Source: Warburgia ugandensis (taxonomy: Eukaryota; Streptophyta; Magnoliopsida; Canellales; Canellaceae). From it: a stretch of DNA of 64,000 nt. The number at the start of each line of letters is the position of its first letter. The stretch's first letter is position 1. The notes below the pieces were generated by a model that saw only the letters and a list, made by a program, of their open reading frames with translations, searched no databases and was not told where the DNA came from. The translations under genes were made by a program, and so were the position numbers. The DNA lies in assembly GCA_035236585.1 (NCBI GenBank), contig CP141137.1, forward strand, positions 47,762,057-47,826,056. The letters run 5' to 3'. Of the stretch, positions 11,260 through 23,559 are shown one piece after another.

Positions 11260-11281
11260 GGGGGTGGGGGGTGGGGGCGGG
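11260..11281 (+). other. potential G-quadruplex
   Basis: Four guanine tracts of 5, 6, 5 and 3 bases are separated by single bases (T, T, C), which fits the G-quadruplex consensus with one-base loops. It lies about 800 bp upstream of the stress-protein start codon. Any regulatory role is inference. Confidence 0.6.
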
Positions 11282-11913
11282 ATATTACAAGGCTCCTAGG
11301 TTAAGGAGATCATCGATAAGGTGAGATCAAAAGTGCCAAAAACATCTAAAACTAGCAGTTGGTCGCAGACAACTTGGCATCTCTCGTGAAATATATTTGA
11401 TCGGAGGCATCAATGAAAAGTCACTTCTTTTACCTAACCTAGAACAATTTCTCATAGTGGGTCCACTCCTGGACCTGAAATGGCCCAGTTATCATTTGAT
11501 CCGATAACAACATAATCAACTGCCGATGGATGGAAATTAGTAACTAAGAATTATGAGCAGCAGTGAATATCAAAATTGCCAAAGATGCCATTGGTTGGAT
11601 ATCAAACTTGTATGGACCACCAGAGATTGAAGGTGGAACCAGGTTCCCCCATTGAAGCATCCTTATCGATTAAATGTTGCTGTATTCCCTTACTTAAACG
11701 AAACAATCATTTAAAGCGCGATCGCATTGTTGAAAGGCCCACATTCTGTACAAGAAAGATACACCGAAATTAGGTGTATCATTTGGTACTCTGAGACCGG
11801 AAATTTTGGCGATTCTCATTCTTCCATTGGGACGCTTAATAAGTCCAACAACTAGTTAGGTGGCAGTTAAAGCCATCACATGCAAAATGATAAACAAACA
11901 CCAAGAAGGACAA

Positions 11914-11951
<38 letters not shown>

Positions 11952-11952
11952 C
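11914..11952 (+). repeat. compound (GT)n(GA)n microsatellite in probable 5' UTR
   Basis: A GT run followed directly by a GA run, ending about 120 bp before the ATG of the stress-protein-like gene. It probably lies in its promoter or 5' UTR. Confidence 0.93.
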
Positions 11953-12075
11953 TCGGTCTCCAACTAGAGCTAAACTCTCTCCATTGGCCGAAACCTTCTT
12001 TTGACAATTATAAGCCACAGTTACAGACAAACCCACCTCAAGCTGTAAATGAATTCACCGGCTGTGGAGTCATAG

Positions 12076-14129
12076 ATGGAGAAGCGAAAGATAATTGTGG
12101 TAGTGGAAGACGTAGATGCAGCCCGATTCGCTCTTCGATGGGCTGTTGGTAATCTAATTCGGACTGGCGATCTGATTACCTTACTGCATGTCTTCCCTTC
12201 TTCCAGATCGAAAAACAAGCAGAAACAGAGAATTCACCGACTGAAAGGCTTCCAACTGGCTTTGTCGTTTAAGGATCTCTGTGTTGGTGTCCCTCAGGTG
12301 TGTATGTCAATGAGGATAGTGTTGATATTCCTTCTGTGCTGTCAATGCCTATAAACAATAGTGGCTCTCTAATCAGTGAAGGTACCGTTGACCCTTGTGA
12401 GCAATGGATCTTTCCCCAAAAATTAGTATTTTGATTAGGCGATCGGAAGCTTGTTTGACTGATTCTACTTCTAGGCAATGGCCCATGCAAAGGATGGCCT
12501 ATCTTAAAACTGGGAGTATACATGTTACTTTCCTGTGATCCGATATGAGGTAACACACTTAAGATGGAGTTAAGTTTGTGGGTGGATTGTGTTGCAGGTG
12601 GAGGTGGAGATCATTGTCACTGAAGGCGACCAGGTGGTGGAAATCACATCGCTAGCAAAAGAAATCCGAGCTTCAACACTGGTTGTAGGGCTCCATAACC
12701 AGAGCTTCCTATACAAGTAAGAATATAACTCTTTCCTTGATGAAATTCTCCGTTTTGAGGTTGGACATTATACCATTTTCGTTGAGATGTAGTTAGTGAG
12801 AAGAATGATCTGCAATGCTGATTAAAGTGGGCTGAAATTGCCCATAATCCGTAAAAGGATCTGATTGGACAAATGTTACCGTGTAACCTAGGTAAGCTCT
12901 TGGTCATTGAACGTAAGCTGCATCAATGATTTTTGACTGTCCAATTTTCACATTTTGATCACACAATTAGGATCAGCGGGACATGAATTTCTGATTCCAT
13001 TTGATCGAGGTGGGCAACAGTGTATAGTTGGAGCTAGGCAGTTTGGCTCCTCCATAGTTGAAAATTAGTAGTGATTTGCAATAATTTTCTAAGCGGAAGC
13101 TTAAATTTTGGCAAATCTGCATCTCTAAAGGAATGAATTTGACCTTAACATTAGTAGCTGAACAGTCAGGCTCATTATTCTTCACTTTCTGTGATAATAT
13201 ATTGCCACATGTCTGAAAAGCATATTGTCATCTCAATGCGGGTCTCAATAAGGTGAAGTATCATAGGATTTTCGGAACTTTTGGCACAGGGAGCAATCTA
13301 GGGTTCGACTCATCCATGATAGTGATTCTCTTCCCTCTAAATTGCAGACTAAAGGACAGCCAGCTCCTGTGTATGCGGGGTTCAGGAAAGGGGGGAGGAC
13401 CATACAGGTCAATAGTATACAGAATTACCTTGCATTTTGCAAGAGGCTGTTTCCATGCCTTGAACCCGTGACCTCAAGGTCACACGACGACAACTCTACC
13501 TTGCGCCAAGGCTCGCCTTCCTCTAATTTGCAGACTACAACATAAATAAAATTATCTAGGAACAAACCCTGGGGGTTTTTGGCTATATTTCTTATGTTTG
13601 CATGAATTTATCTGTCTCATGGCTGCCAATAATAACAAAGAGATAAGTTCATTATCGACAAACAAGTTTTTCCTAATCCGGGGCTTGGGCAGGCCCTTGT
13701 AATTTGAAGAAGAAATGATTTACGATGCACATAATATGCTGTATAGCTCATTTCTAATGATTTCCCCTTCTTAATCATCTTAATCCTTGTTTATTTGAAA
13801 ACGAAATTGACTAAAAACAGTGTTGTTTCAGAAGGAATACGGCCAATGACTCTATAAACAACCTCAACTGCCGAGTTCTTGCTGTGAAGCAACCATCAAA
13901 AGTGCCAGACCGTGCCACAATTATGGAGTTTTCGCAGGTTGAGATTACTAGGTATTATGGTTTAGGACTCACCAACATCAATACATAACTGTGTCTGTCC
14001 AATAAGATCATTTTTTCCTAATCAACCTCCTATCCTTGCAGCATCTCGGAGCATAAAAGGACATGCCAAACCTTCCCTAGTTCTCTTGGGATGATGTGGA
14101 AATCAAGGAAAGCCAAAGGAAACAACTGA
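12076..14129 (+). CDS. universal stress protein-like (adenine nucleotide alpha-hydrolase superfamily)
   Basis: Four exons, all with GT-AG borders and consistent phase: 12076-12297, 12598-12716, 13832-13951 and 14042-14129 (TGA). They encode about 182 residues. The N-terminus MEKRKIIVVVEDVDAARFAL is the first beta strand and ATP-side loop of the USP fold, followed by LRWAVGNLIRTGDLITLLHV. Exon 2 gives VEVEIIVTEGDQVVEITSL and the core strand ASTLVVGLHNQSFLYK. Exon 3 gives NCRVLAVKQ, the last strand. The basic C-terminus (MWKSRKAKGNN) is plant-specific. The canonical G-x2-G-x9-G(S/T) nucleotide loop is not clearly present, as in some plant members, so ATP binding is doubtful. The family acts in stress responses as small soluble proteins; a specific role cannot be read here. 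It looks intact; intron 2 (1115 bp) carries a SINE. The start is the only in-frame ATG ahead of the conserved strand. Confidence 0.85.
13352..13517 (-). mobile_element. full-length SINE in intron 2 of the stress-protein gene
   Basis: Minus-strand copy of the window's SINE family, with head GAGCCTTGGCGCAAGG, B box and body. The flanking target duplication is 20 bp with two mismatches: TTCCCTCTAAATTGCAGACT at 13331 and TTCCTCTAATTTGCAGACTA at 13518. It lies antisense to the host gene. Confidence 0.85.
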
Positions 14130-14941
14130 TTCCCAGTTTGCAGTTCATAATCCGCTTTCCTACAATTCACTAACACGAGGATGCTCCCTTACAGCTGATC
14201 ATTTCAAAGTTTTTTTTTTATAATTTTTTTGGTCTTCTCTTACTCTAATCAGGGAGTACAAAAGAAGCATTATACAAGATTTGAGTGTATATCTTCCTAT
14301 TTTTTAGTAGTCAAGCTGGGGCTTGGCAGTGAGCCAATTTTATTTCATTGAGCTGAAATCTGTACAAATGGCCCCCTACTCCCGATCTGCTTCAAACCCG
14401 AATTAAAAAAGGTGGTACTTATGTCATGTTTGAATTTGATTCCGCGTTTGTTTCTGCTAACTTAGATTTGTATAAGATTTAAAGTAGCGGTCATGCTCAC
14501 CTGCTCCACAATTTCAACATCTGCTGCTACGTTTTCTTCCTTCTTGAGTGTGTGTATGCTCTGTTGGTTGAACGTCGGTATCGGAGTAAAAGCCATGCAT
14601 GTTCCTAAATCTCCAACTTTTCACTGACTAGAAGCTTGGATTTCAAGTTAGCAGCCATTCTATGGATTGCTTAGTAAGAAGGAAATCAGATTATGTATCA
14701 CATATAGGTGAAGAAGAATGACACTACTTCAAATCTCCGATTTCCGATTCTCCAATTCCTACTTCATGTTTAGGAACAATGGCAATATTGTGAAATTTTT
14801 GTATATCTAGCATTTGAATGAGCTCATAAGCCTGGATTGATATAGACTGCAAATCAACAATCGTCATTGGATAAGCCCTAATCATTACCCATCAGATGTT
14901 CCAAAGCAAAGGCTGGGCTATTGTCAATAAATGCTTAAAAA
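14130..14941. other. 3' flank of stress-protein gene; nothing further recognised
   Basis: Likely 3' UTR and intergenic DNA, with poly-T tracts near 14211-14230. No polyadenylation signal can be assigned with confidence. Confidence 0.45.
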
Positions 14942-15060
14942 GGATAGCCCCATGCATGAAGCTCGTATATATGCAGGGTTCAGAAAAAGGGCAGACTACA
15001 AAGGGTCTATAATATCCAACCTTACCTTGCATTTTTTGCAAGAAACTGTTTCCTTGCCTC
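14942..15060 (-). mobile_element. 5'-truncated SINE
   Basis: Minus-strand copy lacking the tRNA-like head. The body TTGCAAAAAATGCAAGGTAA and the tail CATGCATGGGGCTATCC are present. It is more diverged than the other copies. Confidence 0.7.
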
Positions 15061-15349
15061 AAAAAAGACAGGCCAATGTCCAGTATAGATGGAGTTTCAA
15101 TGTGTATGCCATTCTCACAGCAGAGGATTTTTTTTAGGAAAGAGTCCTAAAGTTGGTAGAAATATCGCTTTAAGTAAAATAGCAAATGAAAAAAATCTAG
15201 ATTAATTGCAGCCTAAATTTATATACAAGGACCAGCATCCATAATGCCAGTGAGAAGAAGTTTGGCAGGATCAAAACAGAATTGTAATCCTCTCCATTTC
15301 AAGTATCCAAAATTTAAGACAAATTATCAGGGCGCAATGAATTGGAAAA

Positions 15350-15685
15350 TCAAGTGTTTAAAGCTGCTGTATTAATTTCTGGTAATAAATAAGAGATCTT
15401 CCCTCTACTGTGTTCCCTTAACATGTTATGAACGTCATCCAACTCAAATTTAATAGCATCTGCGTTCAACCATCTTGATCGCACATACTTTTCATCATGC
15501 AAGCAGTGTATGTATGGTAGGTCTCCAGTCACTTTCTTCCTATAATCAGCACGGAGACAGTCTACGTCCTCGCTGAAGGCTTCCGAAAGTGCAGTATTTG
15601 TTATTTTACAGGATTTTCTAAAGTAAGTTGGTAATGGGATTCCACGCTCTTTAGTCATTTGGCCTCTTGCCACACTAGTCAGCAT
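15350..15685 (-). CDS. exon-like reading frame, unknown protein
   Basis: A 111-codon frame with a balanced, soluble-protein composition, unlike the low-complexity frames around it. It contains KERGIPLPTYFRKSCK, DVDCLRADYRKKVTGDLPY and a C-terminal DDVHNMLREHSRGKI. I do not recognise a family. It may be a captured or relic exon of a host gene, because no neighbouring exon is evident. It lies between two SINE copies. Amino-acid usage is the only support for coding, so confidence is limited. Confidence 0.4.
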   Translation of the reverse strand: MLTSVARGQMTKERGIPLPTYFRKSCKITNTALSEAFSEDVDCLRADYRKKVTGDLPYIHCLHDEKYVRSRWLNADAIKFELDDVHNMLREHSRGKISYLLPEINTAALNT

Positions 15686-15938
15686 TAATTTCTTTTGTTG
15701 ATTCCTTTTCTGGAAGAGGAAATTATACCTAGATGTAAACCTGTACTATTTCGTATTTGCATCGCTCGGATGAATGGAACTGCTCGGGCAGGTTCGGCTT
15801 CAACCTACCCACACAACCTATATCTGGAGAAGATGTTATACCAACTCGCCAGATCGAGGCTCCTATTATCATCCAAGGTTTTTATTTGTCTATATTTTTG
15901 TAAATCATTATAGTGCTACATAGTAAATGCAGTGTTTG

Positions 15939-16118
15939 AAGGATAGCTTGGCACAACGGTAAAGTTGCCGTCGTGTGACTTTGAGATCACTGGTTCAAGG
16001 TGTAAAAACAGTCTCTTGCAAAAATACAAGGTAAAGCTGTGTACTATAAACTCTTGTGGACTACCCTTTCCCTATACCATACATATGTGGGAACATAGTG
16101 GACCAGGGCCGCCCTTTA
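15939..16118 (+). mobile_element. full-length SINE with 18-bp target duplication
   Basis: A plus-strand, 180-bp copy with A box (TAGCTTGGCACAACGG), B box (GGTTCAAGG) and the tail GGCCGCCCTTTA. The target duplication is TAGTAAATGCAGTGTTTG at 15921-15938 and TAGTAAATGCAGTATTTG at 16119-16136, with one mismatch. This is the best-delimited full copy in the window and defines both ends of the family. Confidence 0.92.
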
Positions 16119-16136
16119 TAGTAAATGCAGTATTTG

Positions 16137-18100
16137 CTCTCCCTTTTGCACTGTGTCGAAACAGTATCTTGCTTATGGGCCATAGGTGTCACCTTCACCC
16201 ACAAAATGAGCGTATATATCCATATATGTTGTGCCTCAAAGAAAATGACAATCCATAGCCTTTCTTAATTTTCTACTTCTTTTTTCCTTCGGTGCCTACA
16301 AACTTGGTCAAAAAGGGAGCTTTCAGAATGGTTAATGTGTCACAACAGTGGGTATAGACCCGGTCTTCGGATCCATCACTGTCCATGGCCATTACTAATA
16401 TGTTCCAGATATGTCTATTGTTCAAGTCCGGTAACATTGAATGAGTAAATATGCTAGCTTATATATCTACTATGTACTAAAGCAATGCAAATTTTTACCC
16501 AACTCTATATTATTTTGCCAAGTGATGCTTTTGTCATTTATTTTGGCCCCGGTTTGTGGTTGACCCCTAAAGTTAATGGGAAGGTAGTCTCTATAGTTCA
16601 TTTTGTTCATAAGTTGCCCTTAAACTCTAATTTTTGTTTATTCATACACCCCTGAAAAGAAGTGTCCTTTATAAACATTAAGTGGAGGATATTTTGGGAA
16701 TTTTGATGGTTTCTTCTTTTTAAAACAAATTATAACACTGAAAGCTTGGAATCCCCAAATATCATCTTGTTTGCTGATTAGGGTATCATTCAGATAAAAT
16801 ATGAAAATTTGCATAAATTTTAGAGGGATGTGATCATCTTTCCCAATGCCATATTCCACAAATTTGGTAGTTTCTATGAATAATTATATGCAATAGTTTG
16901 TTAGATCTTATGAACACATAACTATGTTTTCCAGGTAGTTTCGGGTAGCACAGTAATAGCTAGGAAGAAAGACGAAGGACATGAGATCGAGAGGACACAG
17001 AGAGAAGATGGAGGTTTTCTAAATACTTCATAATAAGAAAAGATCTCCGCTCATAATTTAGAGCTTTACTTATTCATGTCTCCCCTTCTGGCATAAATCA
17101 GCATCACCCATTGTAGGCACATGGGATGCGAATTTGGAGTCTAGAACTCACATACCTAGTCACAGCAACTTGAGTGCTTTGCTGAATATATGAAAATGAG
17201 GGCTTTAGAGTCACCACGGCCTAGGCAAAACACCAGATGGGGGCACAGGAGTCCCAATTAACTAACTCAGCTTATTTGTGTAGTTTCTGATCGGCACGGT
17301 GTGGCTACCCCATGTACTAAGGGAGACGAATTTTTAGAGGCAATTTTCTTCTAACTAATCTCCACAAAGGTGGGATCCTTGACCAGGTGTTCAGACTAGA
17401 CAAATATGCGACTTACTGGTCCTTTTAAGGCACAAGGCCTTTTGGTCTTTAACCAGGTCTCTTAAACAAATAAACACGTGTAAAATAAAGGTGATGCAAG
17501 TGATACACGAGCAGAATGACTAGTTAATGTGTGGGGTTATGTTACAACCAATCATCTTGACAGTGAATGGTGTAGATGATGCAGTATTAAAATTTAAATT
17601 AAAAATATAAAAAGAGGTTTGCTTATGGACCAGTTGACCTTGTAGTCATGGGTCCTTAACCAAGCTCACCATAAAGAAAGAGCAAATGACTAAACTTAAG
17701 CACTTAGTGGTCCACACCTTTCAAAGATTTAGTTTCATGCCTCAGTTATCCAGTAGCAAGGAACTTATAAAACTTGCACCCACTCAGCTGGCAAAAGGGT
17801 CCCTATTAATCTGATGATAAAGTTGATGGCTGGGTAAGTGAAGTTTTAAGAAGAAAAGGGAACTGTAACCAATTACTTCAGAAGCAAAATTAGCTATGCA
17901 ACAACCTATTTTATGGGAAAGTAGTATATACACTCTCACTTTTGGTACAAAAGTGATGATGGGAATACAAATACTTCCAACAAGAAAACATAAATCTACT
18001 AGACAGCCGCTAGCAGGCATTACCGAAGCTACTTCTATGATTTTGGATGGCCCAAAGCCCTTAAGGCCAGCAACTTGCTTCTTTTCCCTTTACATGAATT
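16137..18100. other. no gene recognised
   Basis: Non-coding. No reading frame with a recognisable product and no clear repeat is seen before the composite transposon starts at 18109. Confidence 0.45.
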
Positions 18101-18108
18101 ACCGCTGC

Positions 18109-18300
18109 TAGGGGCGGCAAAATATGACACGACATGATAACACGACCTGAACTTGACACGAATTTAGCGGATTCGGGTCGAGTCTTATCGTGTTTGTGTC
18201 ATTTTTAGGTTAACCCGATAATGACACATCATAAATCGTGTCTTGTTTGGGTCATTCAATGTTGACCTGTCGTGTTGACCCATATGACACGCGATGCAAA
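18109..18300 (+). repeat. left hAT-type terminal region
   Basis: Starts with the 12-bp inverted repeat, then dense GACACGA/GACATGA words and GTTAACCCGATAATGACAC-like sequence, up to GATGCAAA before the CACTA at 18301. Confidence 0.75.
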
Positions 18301-18885
18301 CACTAAATAGGATGATTTCTGAGTAACAGTCCTATATTTGAACTGATAAAAGACAGGACAGACTGGACAGTATGCCATATAGGATGGATAGTAAGTAACC
18401 GTCGTATTTAATACCAGAGGCTATAGGACGGTTAAGACAAAACCGTCCTATATTTTGTACATTTTATAAATGGTAAACCTTTGAATGTTATATAAGACGG
18501 TTAAGATAAAACCATCCTATATTTATTTTATAGTTATATAGGACAGTTAAGACATAACCATCCTATATTTATTTTATAGTTATATAGGACGGTGACAAAA
18601 CCATCCTATATTTATTTTATAGTTATATAGCACAGTTATGACATAATCGTCCTATATTTATTTTATATTATATAGGACAGTTATGATAAAACCGTTCTAT
18701 ATTTATAGTAATATAGGACGGTTAGGACAAAATTGTCCTATATTTTTTACATTTTATAAGACGATTGATAAATAACTGTCTTATATTAATGGTTATATAG
18801 GATGGTTATTTCTTAACCGTCCTATAATGTTCTATCCATAATATGATGATTTAAGATAGTTACCAAATACCCATCCTATATTTGT
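18301..18885. repeat. hairpin array 1 (about 11-12 inverted-repeat units)
   Basis: Units read TATAGGACGGTTA, a 4-7 base loop, then TAACCGTCCTATA, repeating about every 55-60 bp with TTTATTTTATAGT-like spacers. Many stems carry GACGG-to-GATGG or ACCGTC-to-ACCATC changes, consistent with CpG decay. The outermost units are the most degraded. No coding frame. Confidence 0.9.
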
Positions 18886-19859
18886 CAAAAAAATGGAGTA
18901 ATCTTTAAGGTTGATCTTCAGTATAAATTTGTCATTATTTTGGTATCATATTCATATCTACAACTTTAGTAATTTCAATTTTCAACTTCCATATCTGCCT
19001 CCCTCTCCAAAGTTATTTGCTTCTGTATCATTTCATAAAAACTTAAAGGCACCAAAATGGCAAAATGTTATAGCATTAGACCTTCCTTGACTTTCATCAG
19101 AGTCTTTTTGAAAACATATTGAATCCACATTTGTGGTTGTTCTTGTTGTGTTTGCTTTCTGCTTTTCTGGTAGTTTTAAAAAAAAATTCAAACAATGTAG
19201 AAAGCCATTTTTGTTCCTTTTTGATTCTTTTCATATGCAGATCTATACCGTAATATGGACAAATATTCTTCCTCCATGGTATTCTTTCTTGATTCTTAAA
19301 AAGATTTTAGTTTCTCTTATCATAGAGCATGGCTTCAAAGTGAAACCGCAGTTGCATTACCAGTATAGTTTTTATCCAGAATTATAGCATTTGCCTTACA
19401 CATGACATTTTTCTGTTTTACCCATACTGTATGTATATGATATAACCCATCTGCTGATCTAAGCCATCATTGAAAATTAATGATCAACCCATCTACTGAT
19501 CAAAACACTAACTTCCCAATCAAAACACCAACTTCCCAATCACATCATTGAAATTTGAAAGTTTAAAACAAAGAAAGCACATACATTGAAACAGTGTACT
19601 TCAATCAAAAGAAAAATAGAACACATCCATTGAAATGAACTGATCTTCGTATTATATTTGAGTAAAATGTATATACATGAATGATAATATACATTCATTT
19701 ACATCACTGAACTACAAATTAAAATTCATAATATGATCTGTCCATTCCATTCTAATATCATCTAGATCCAACTAGGAGTAACTCTTAGTTCCCAAATCTG
19801 CCTGCAAGAAATATATAATAACTTAGTTCAGAGATTAGACATGTAATCTTGGATTCAGT

Positions 19860-20931
19860 CAGGAAATATACAAATCAAAAGTGTAACATTGGTCAGTAAG
19901 TCTAAGTGTTACATTTCTCAATTGTGAGACTATAACTCCATTGCGAATGAGGGTTCTCATGTATCTAATAACATAATATCCACACTCCCAATTTGATTTT
20001 TGTTTAGGGCACCGCAGAATAATGCCACCAAAGACAATAGAAAAGGTTCAAAATATAATTTCCAATAAGTTCAGGTTTAAAATTATATCAAAGAGTTTAA
20101 AGAGCAATAATTAGTAAACCGTACCTTGGCATTCTTCCAGTTGAGTTTTGGTGGGTGGTGAATGCCTTCCCTCGCAACCCATTTATACCATGCTCTACAC
20201 ACATATAATTGAAAAGCATTAGATTATGAATATTATGATAGTTGCCAGGTGAGTAGTTATATTATAATAAAAGGAATAATAAAGACTTACTTATTTATAA
20301 TTTCCATCAGGTGTTCATGAACGTGTGCTCCACATGAATATAAAAAAATTGCATGGCCACCATGCACATCCAAAGCTAGCATCATCCAATGGGACCTATA
20401 AAAATAACAATTCAATTGAATTTTCTCTAATCTTAACTGATATAGTATTCATGTGTATGAATTGTGAAATTGAAATGGCATAATTAAGTAACATCTATTA
20501 CAACGTACCTGCTATTGTAGGGAATCAGCAAGGCTTGCCCCTTCACACAACTCATGAGACCAGGAATGATATCTTCACTTTGTTTGTCCACGGGCAAATA
20601 GTCCAATCGAAAGACAAGAGAAGGGTCAAGGAACTTGTAAATGTCCTTGACCTCGAGTCTTTGCAAGCTATCATACAAATACCTGCAATAAGAATTTGGG
20701 TTAATGTCAAATAATTATTAAGTGTTATTAAAAAAGCAAGTATTAAGTAATGTTACATTGATTCGTAAGTCTTAACTCTAATAGAGCAGTTACACAATGT
20801 ACCATATGCAGACTATGATGTGCATGTACTCCAATTGAGTCATATTACATATGGCTAAGAGGTCTTCCTTGAAGAGTGGAACCTCAACCACATCGTTTGA
20901 AAGCACACCTGCCTCTATTCTTACAAGGTTC
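19860..20931 (-). pseudogene. Ulp1-type cysteine protease domain of an En/Spm-like element
   Basis: Five exon-like blocks on the minus strand match the Ulp1/SENP C48 protease domains found in plant transposons. In order they are VEVPLFKEDLLAICN (about 20900), YDSLQRLEVKDIYKFLDP (about 20680), PYNSR splicing to SHWMMLALDV (about 20510 to 20390), WYKWVAREGIHHPP (about 20180) and SNWECGYYVIRYMRT (about 20010). The catalytic His would be in SHWMM and the Cys in WECGYY. Where family members have the Asp (VYYLD-like), the sequence reads IFLYS, so that residue appears lost. The acceptor before the last block reads TGCGG rather than TGCAG. The 5' portion is cut by a solo LTR at 20932. Such domains are carried as accessory genes by En/Spm and some Mutator elements; their role is not settled. 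Confidence 0.7.
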
Positions 20932-23040
20932 TGTTAAGTGTTCAATTTTGGTCAAAATACCCCTAATTTAGCATTCAATTAGATCATCTAACTATTTAAT
21001 TTGGCAAAATTCAGATTGATTTTGAATTTAAATCCAATTGGCCATTCAAACCTTAATTTGTCAAAATCAACGGCCAGATGATCATTAGAGCTCATTAGAT
21101 GATTTTGATTTAGTCTTTTCTTTTGCAGATTAACCAAAAGAGGCATTGATGGATATAATTAAAAGTTAATGGTGCAGATCATCTTAAAGTGCACTGGATG
21201 TACCAGATCACTCATGAAGATGGATGAAATAGAAACCATGGACAAAATGGAAATAACATGGATAAGGTAATTTGGAGGAGTTTTCAAAAGGAGTACCCAA
21301 ATTAGCAAGGAGCAAAAGGCAACCCCTTCCCCCACTTCTTTCCTTTCTTTTCTTTTTCCTTCTTACCTTTCCTTTCTTTTCTTTTTCCTTCTTTCCTTCC
21401 TTTTTTTCTTTCTTTTCTTTTTCCTTCATTCTCTCTTTCCTTTCCCACTCCCTCTTTCCTTTCTTTTCTCTCCCTCCTTATTTTCCTCTCTTTTTCCCTT
21501 CCTCATTCTCACGTACCCACCTCTCTTCTTTCTCCCCACTTCTCCTCCTTCCTCTTTCCTTCTTCTCCCTTCTCCTCCTCTTTCTCTCTTCTCATCCCAC
21601 GTATGTTTAGCGCACCTCCGTTCTTCTCTCCCGAATAACACCTTCCCGTTCACCATCTCATCTCCCTCTATCGATTTCTCTTCTATCACTCCACAGTTGC
21701 ACCTAGCCCCTCGGTCCAACGGCCCTCCCATCACTGGTCAGCCCTTCTCTGTTCTCACAAACCCCCTTCTCCATCACCGTTCTCTGATCCCTAGCAAGTT
21801 CCTCCGCCTAGACCTCCTTCTCTCTCTCGCGCTCCTCTGGCACGGCAACCCCAGTCACTGCACCATTTGTCCAAGCTAGTCGCACAGACCCAGGGCGCAT
21901 CACTCTTCGTCCTCTGAAAGTTCCATTGCCTCTACACTGGAAAATTTCACCTGTCGGATTGCATTCTTTCCTCTGCTCATGTTCCCTTCACCGCACCAAG
22001 CTAGCATGGTGGCGCGATTCATCGTCGGCCCAGGTTTTCCTTGCTCTGTCTGTTTTTTTTCTCACTGGCCAGAACCCCTCTATTCTCCTCCTCCAGCTAG
22101 CTTCTCCTCCATCTTCTTCATCGGACGGCACCAGAGGAGAAAACCCAGATTTTGGGTTTGGGTTTTCCCCACTTTTCCTTCCTTTCTTCTTCCCTCTCCT
22201 CCTTCCTCTTTCCTTCTTCTCCTTTTCTCCTCATCTCCCTTCTTTGTCGGGTTTCCTGGTTTTTCTCTTAAAAACCAGATTTTAACCAAAATTACAATTT
22301 TGCCCTCTCTCTTTAAAAGCAATTACAAATCTGTTCTTTCTCATTAATTCCATCTGTGTCCCCAGTTTAATTCCATCTGTGTCCCGTGCTATTTCGGTTT
22401 TGTTTTATCTGCATTTTTCTTATCCAGGAACAGACAAATTCCAAACAAATCAATTAAGGCCTAACCCATCAACGGGTTAGCCTTAATCAAGCCAAATCTT
22501 CAATTTCTCCTGCGTTCCTTCTCAGATTTCAAATTAATTTTACAGGTTTATTCTTAGGACATCCTTAGACATAATCAATGCATCTGATATAAGATCTGAA
22601 ACTCATCAATCAATATGAACTGTCCAAATATTGAAAAGACAAATTAGACCAGATCTCTTTGATTTTAAGGAATCTGACAAATCCGACCGGTGGATCACTA
22701 ATCAAGGACTTGATGCAGACATATATGAAGGCTGATCATCTCCCAAGACATCAGAGTTGAATATTTTGATAGTGTTTGATCTAGGGAAGTAGTTTTTTCT
22801 CATTATTTGATTTTGTTTGTTTACTTTAGGAACTGGAAATTCTGTATTTTTGAGAAGTTGATTAGATTTGAATATTGATTCTCATTTCAATAATTCCAGT
22901 AATTTTGAGAGATTTCTTTTTAATTTTACATAATTAAATTTTATTCAAACTCCATTTTAAATCAAGTCCTCGTGGGATCGACCCGTACTTGCATAAGCTA
23001 CACTACAATAGCTCGTGCACTTGTGATTAAACAATCAATA
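20932..23040 (+). mobile_element. solo LTR, 2109 bp, with GGTTC target duplication
   Basis: Flanked by GGTTC at 20927-20931 and 23041-23045. Begins TGTTAAGTGTTC and ends ACAATCAATA (terminal CA probably decayed to TA). Near the 3' end it carries CTCGTGGGATCGACCCGTAC, common in LTR ends of plant Athila/Tat-like gypsy elements (from memory). It contains a polypyrimidine tract (21320-21600) and a GC-richer stretch (21600-22150). No internal region or partner LTR is present, so it looks like a solo LTR. It split the Ulp1 module. Confidence 0.75.
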
Positions 23041-23559
23041 GGTTCATTGCATTGTCTTCATTGACTAGCCTATATAGTACCCTTAGGAATGAAGGTGTGT
23101 TAGGTGGAACCTCCACCTGATCCCTACACTGTAGATGTAATCATGTAACATTTTAAAAATTAGTAATGAATATATACAACATATATTGGTATACTAGCAT
23201 ATATAAAAGAAGAGACATAGTGAGGTAAAATTAGAATATTTTATAATATAATATTGTGACTTGTGAGTAGTGAGCACCTAATAAGTGCTTTGAACTTGTT
23301 AGTTGTTGCATCAATAAAGTTCACATGTAACATGATACAATTATGCAAATATATAGAACTAGTATTACCTAGGAAGGCTGGGATGTGGCTACACTTGCCA
23401 CTACACCAGACTTTGCTGGTAGCGAGGTTTGTTTCAATTGCCCCTTGTGTTGCTTCTGGTGATCCGACATGTTGCAGACAATATTAATCAATTAACAGTT
23501 TAGGATGACTTAAAAAAAGGTAGGAGAAAAGGAATCCATGACTACAGTTAGTATATATG

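Noticed and set aside
21272..22347. Ser/Phe/Leu-rich plus-strand frames and Lys/Glu/Arg-rich minus-strand frames over 100 codons
   Set aside because: They arise from the polypyrimidine tract inside the solo LTR at 20932-23040.
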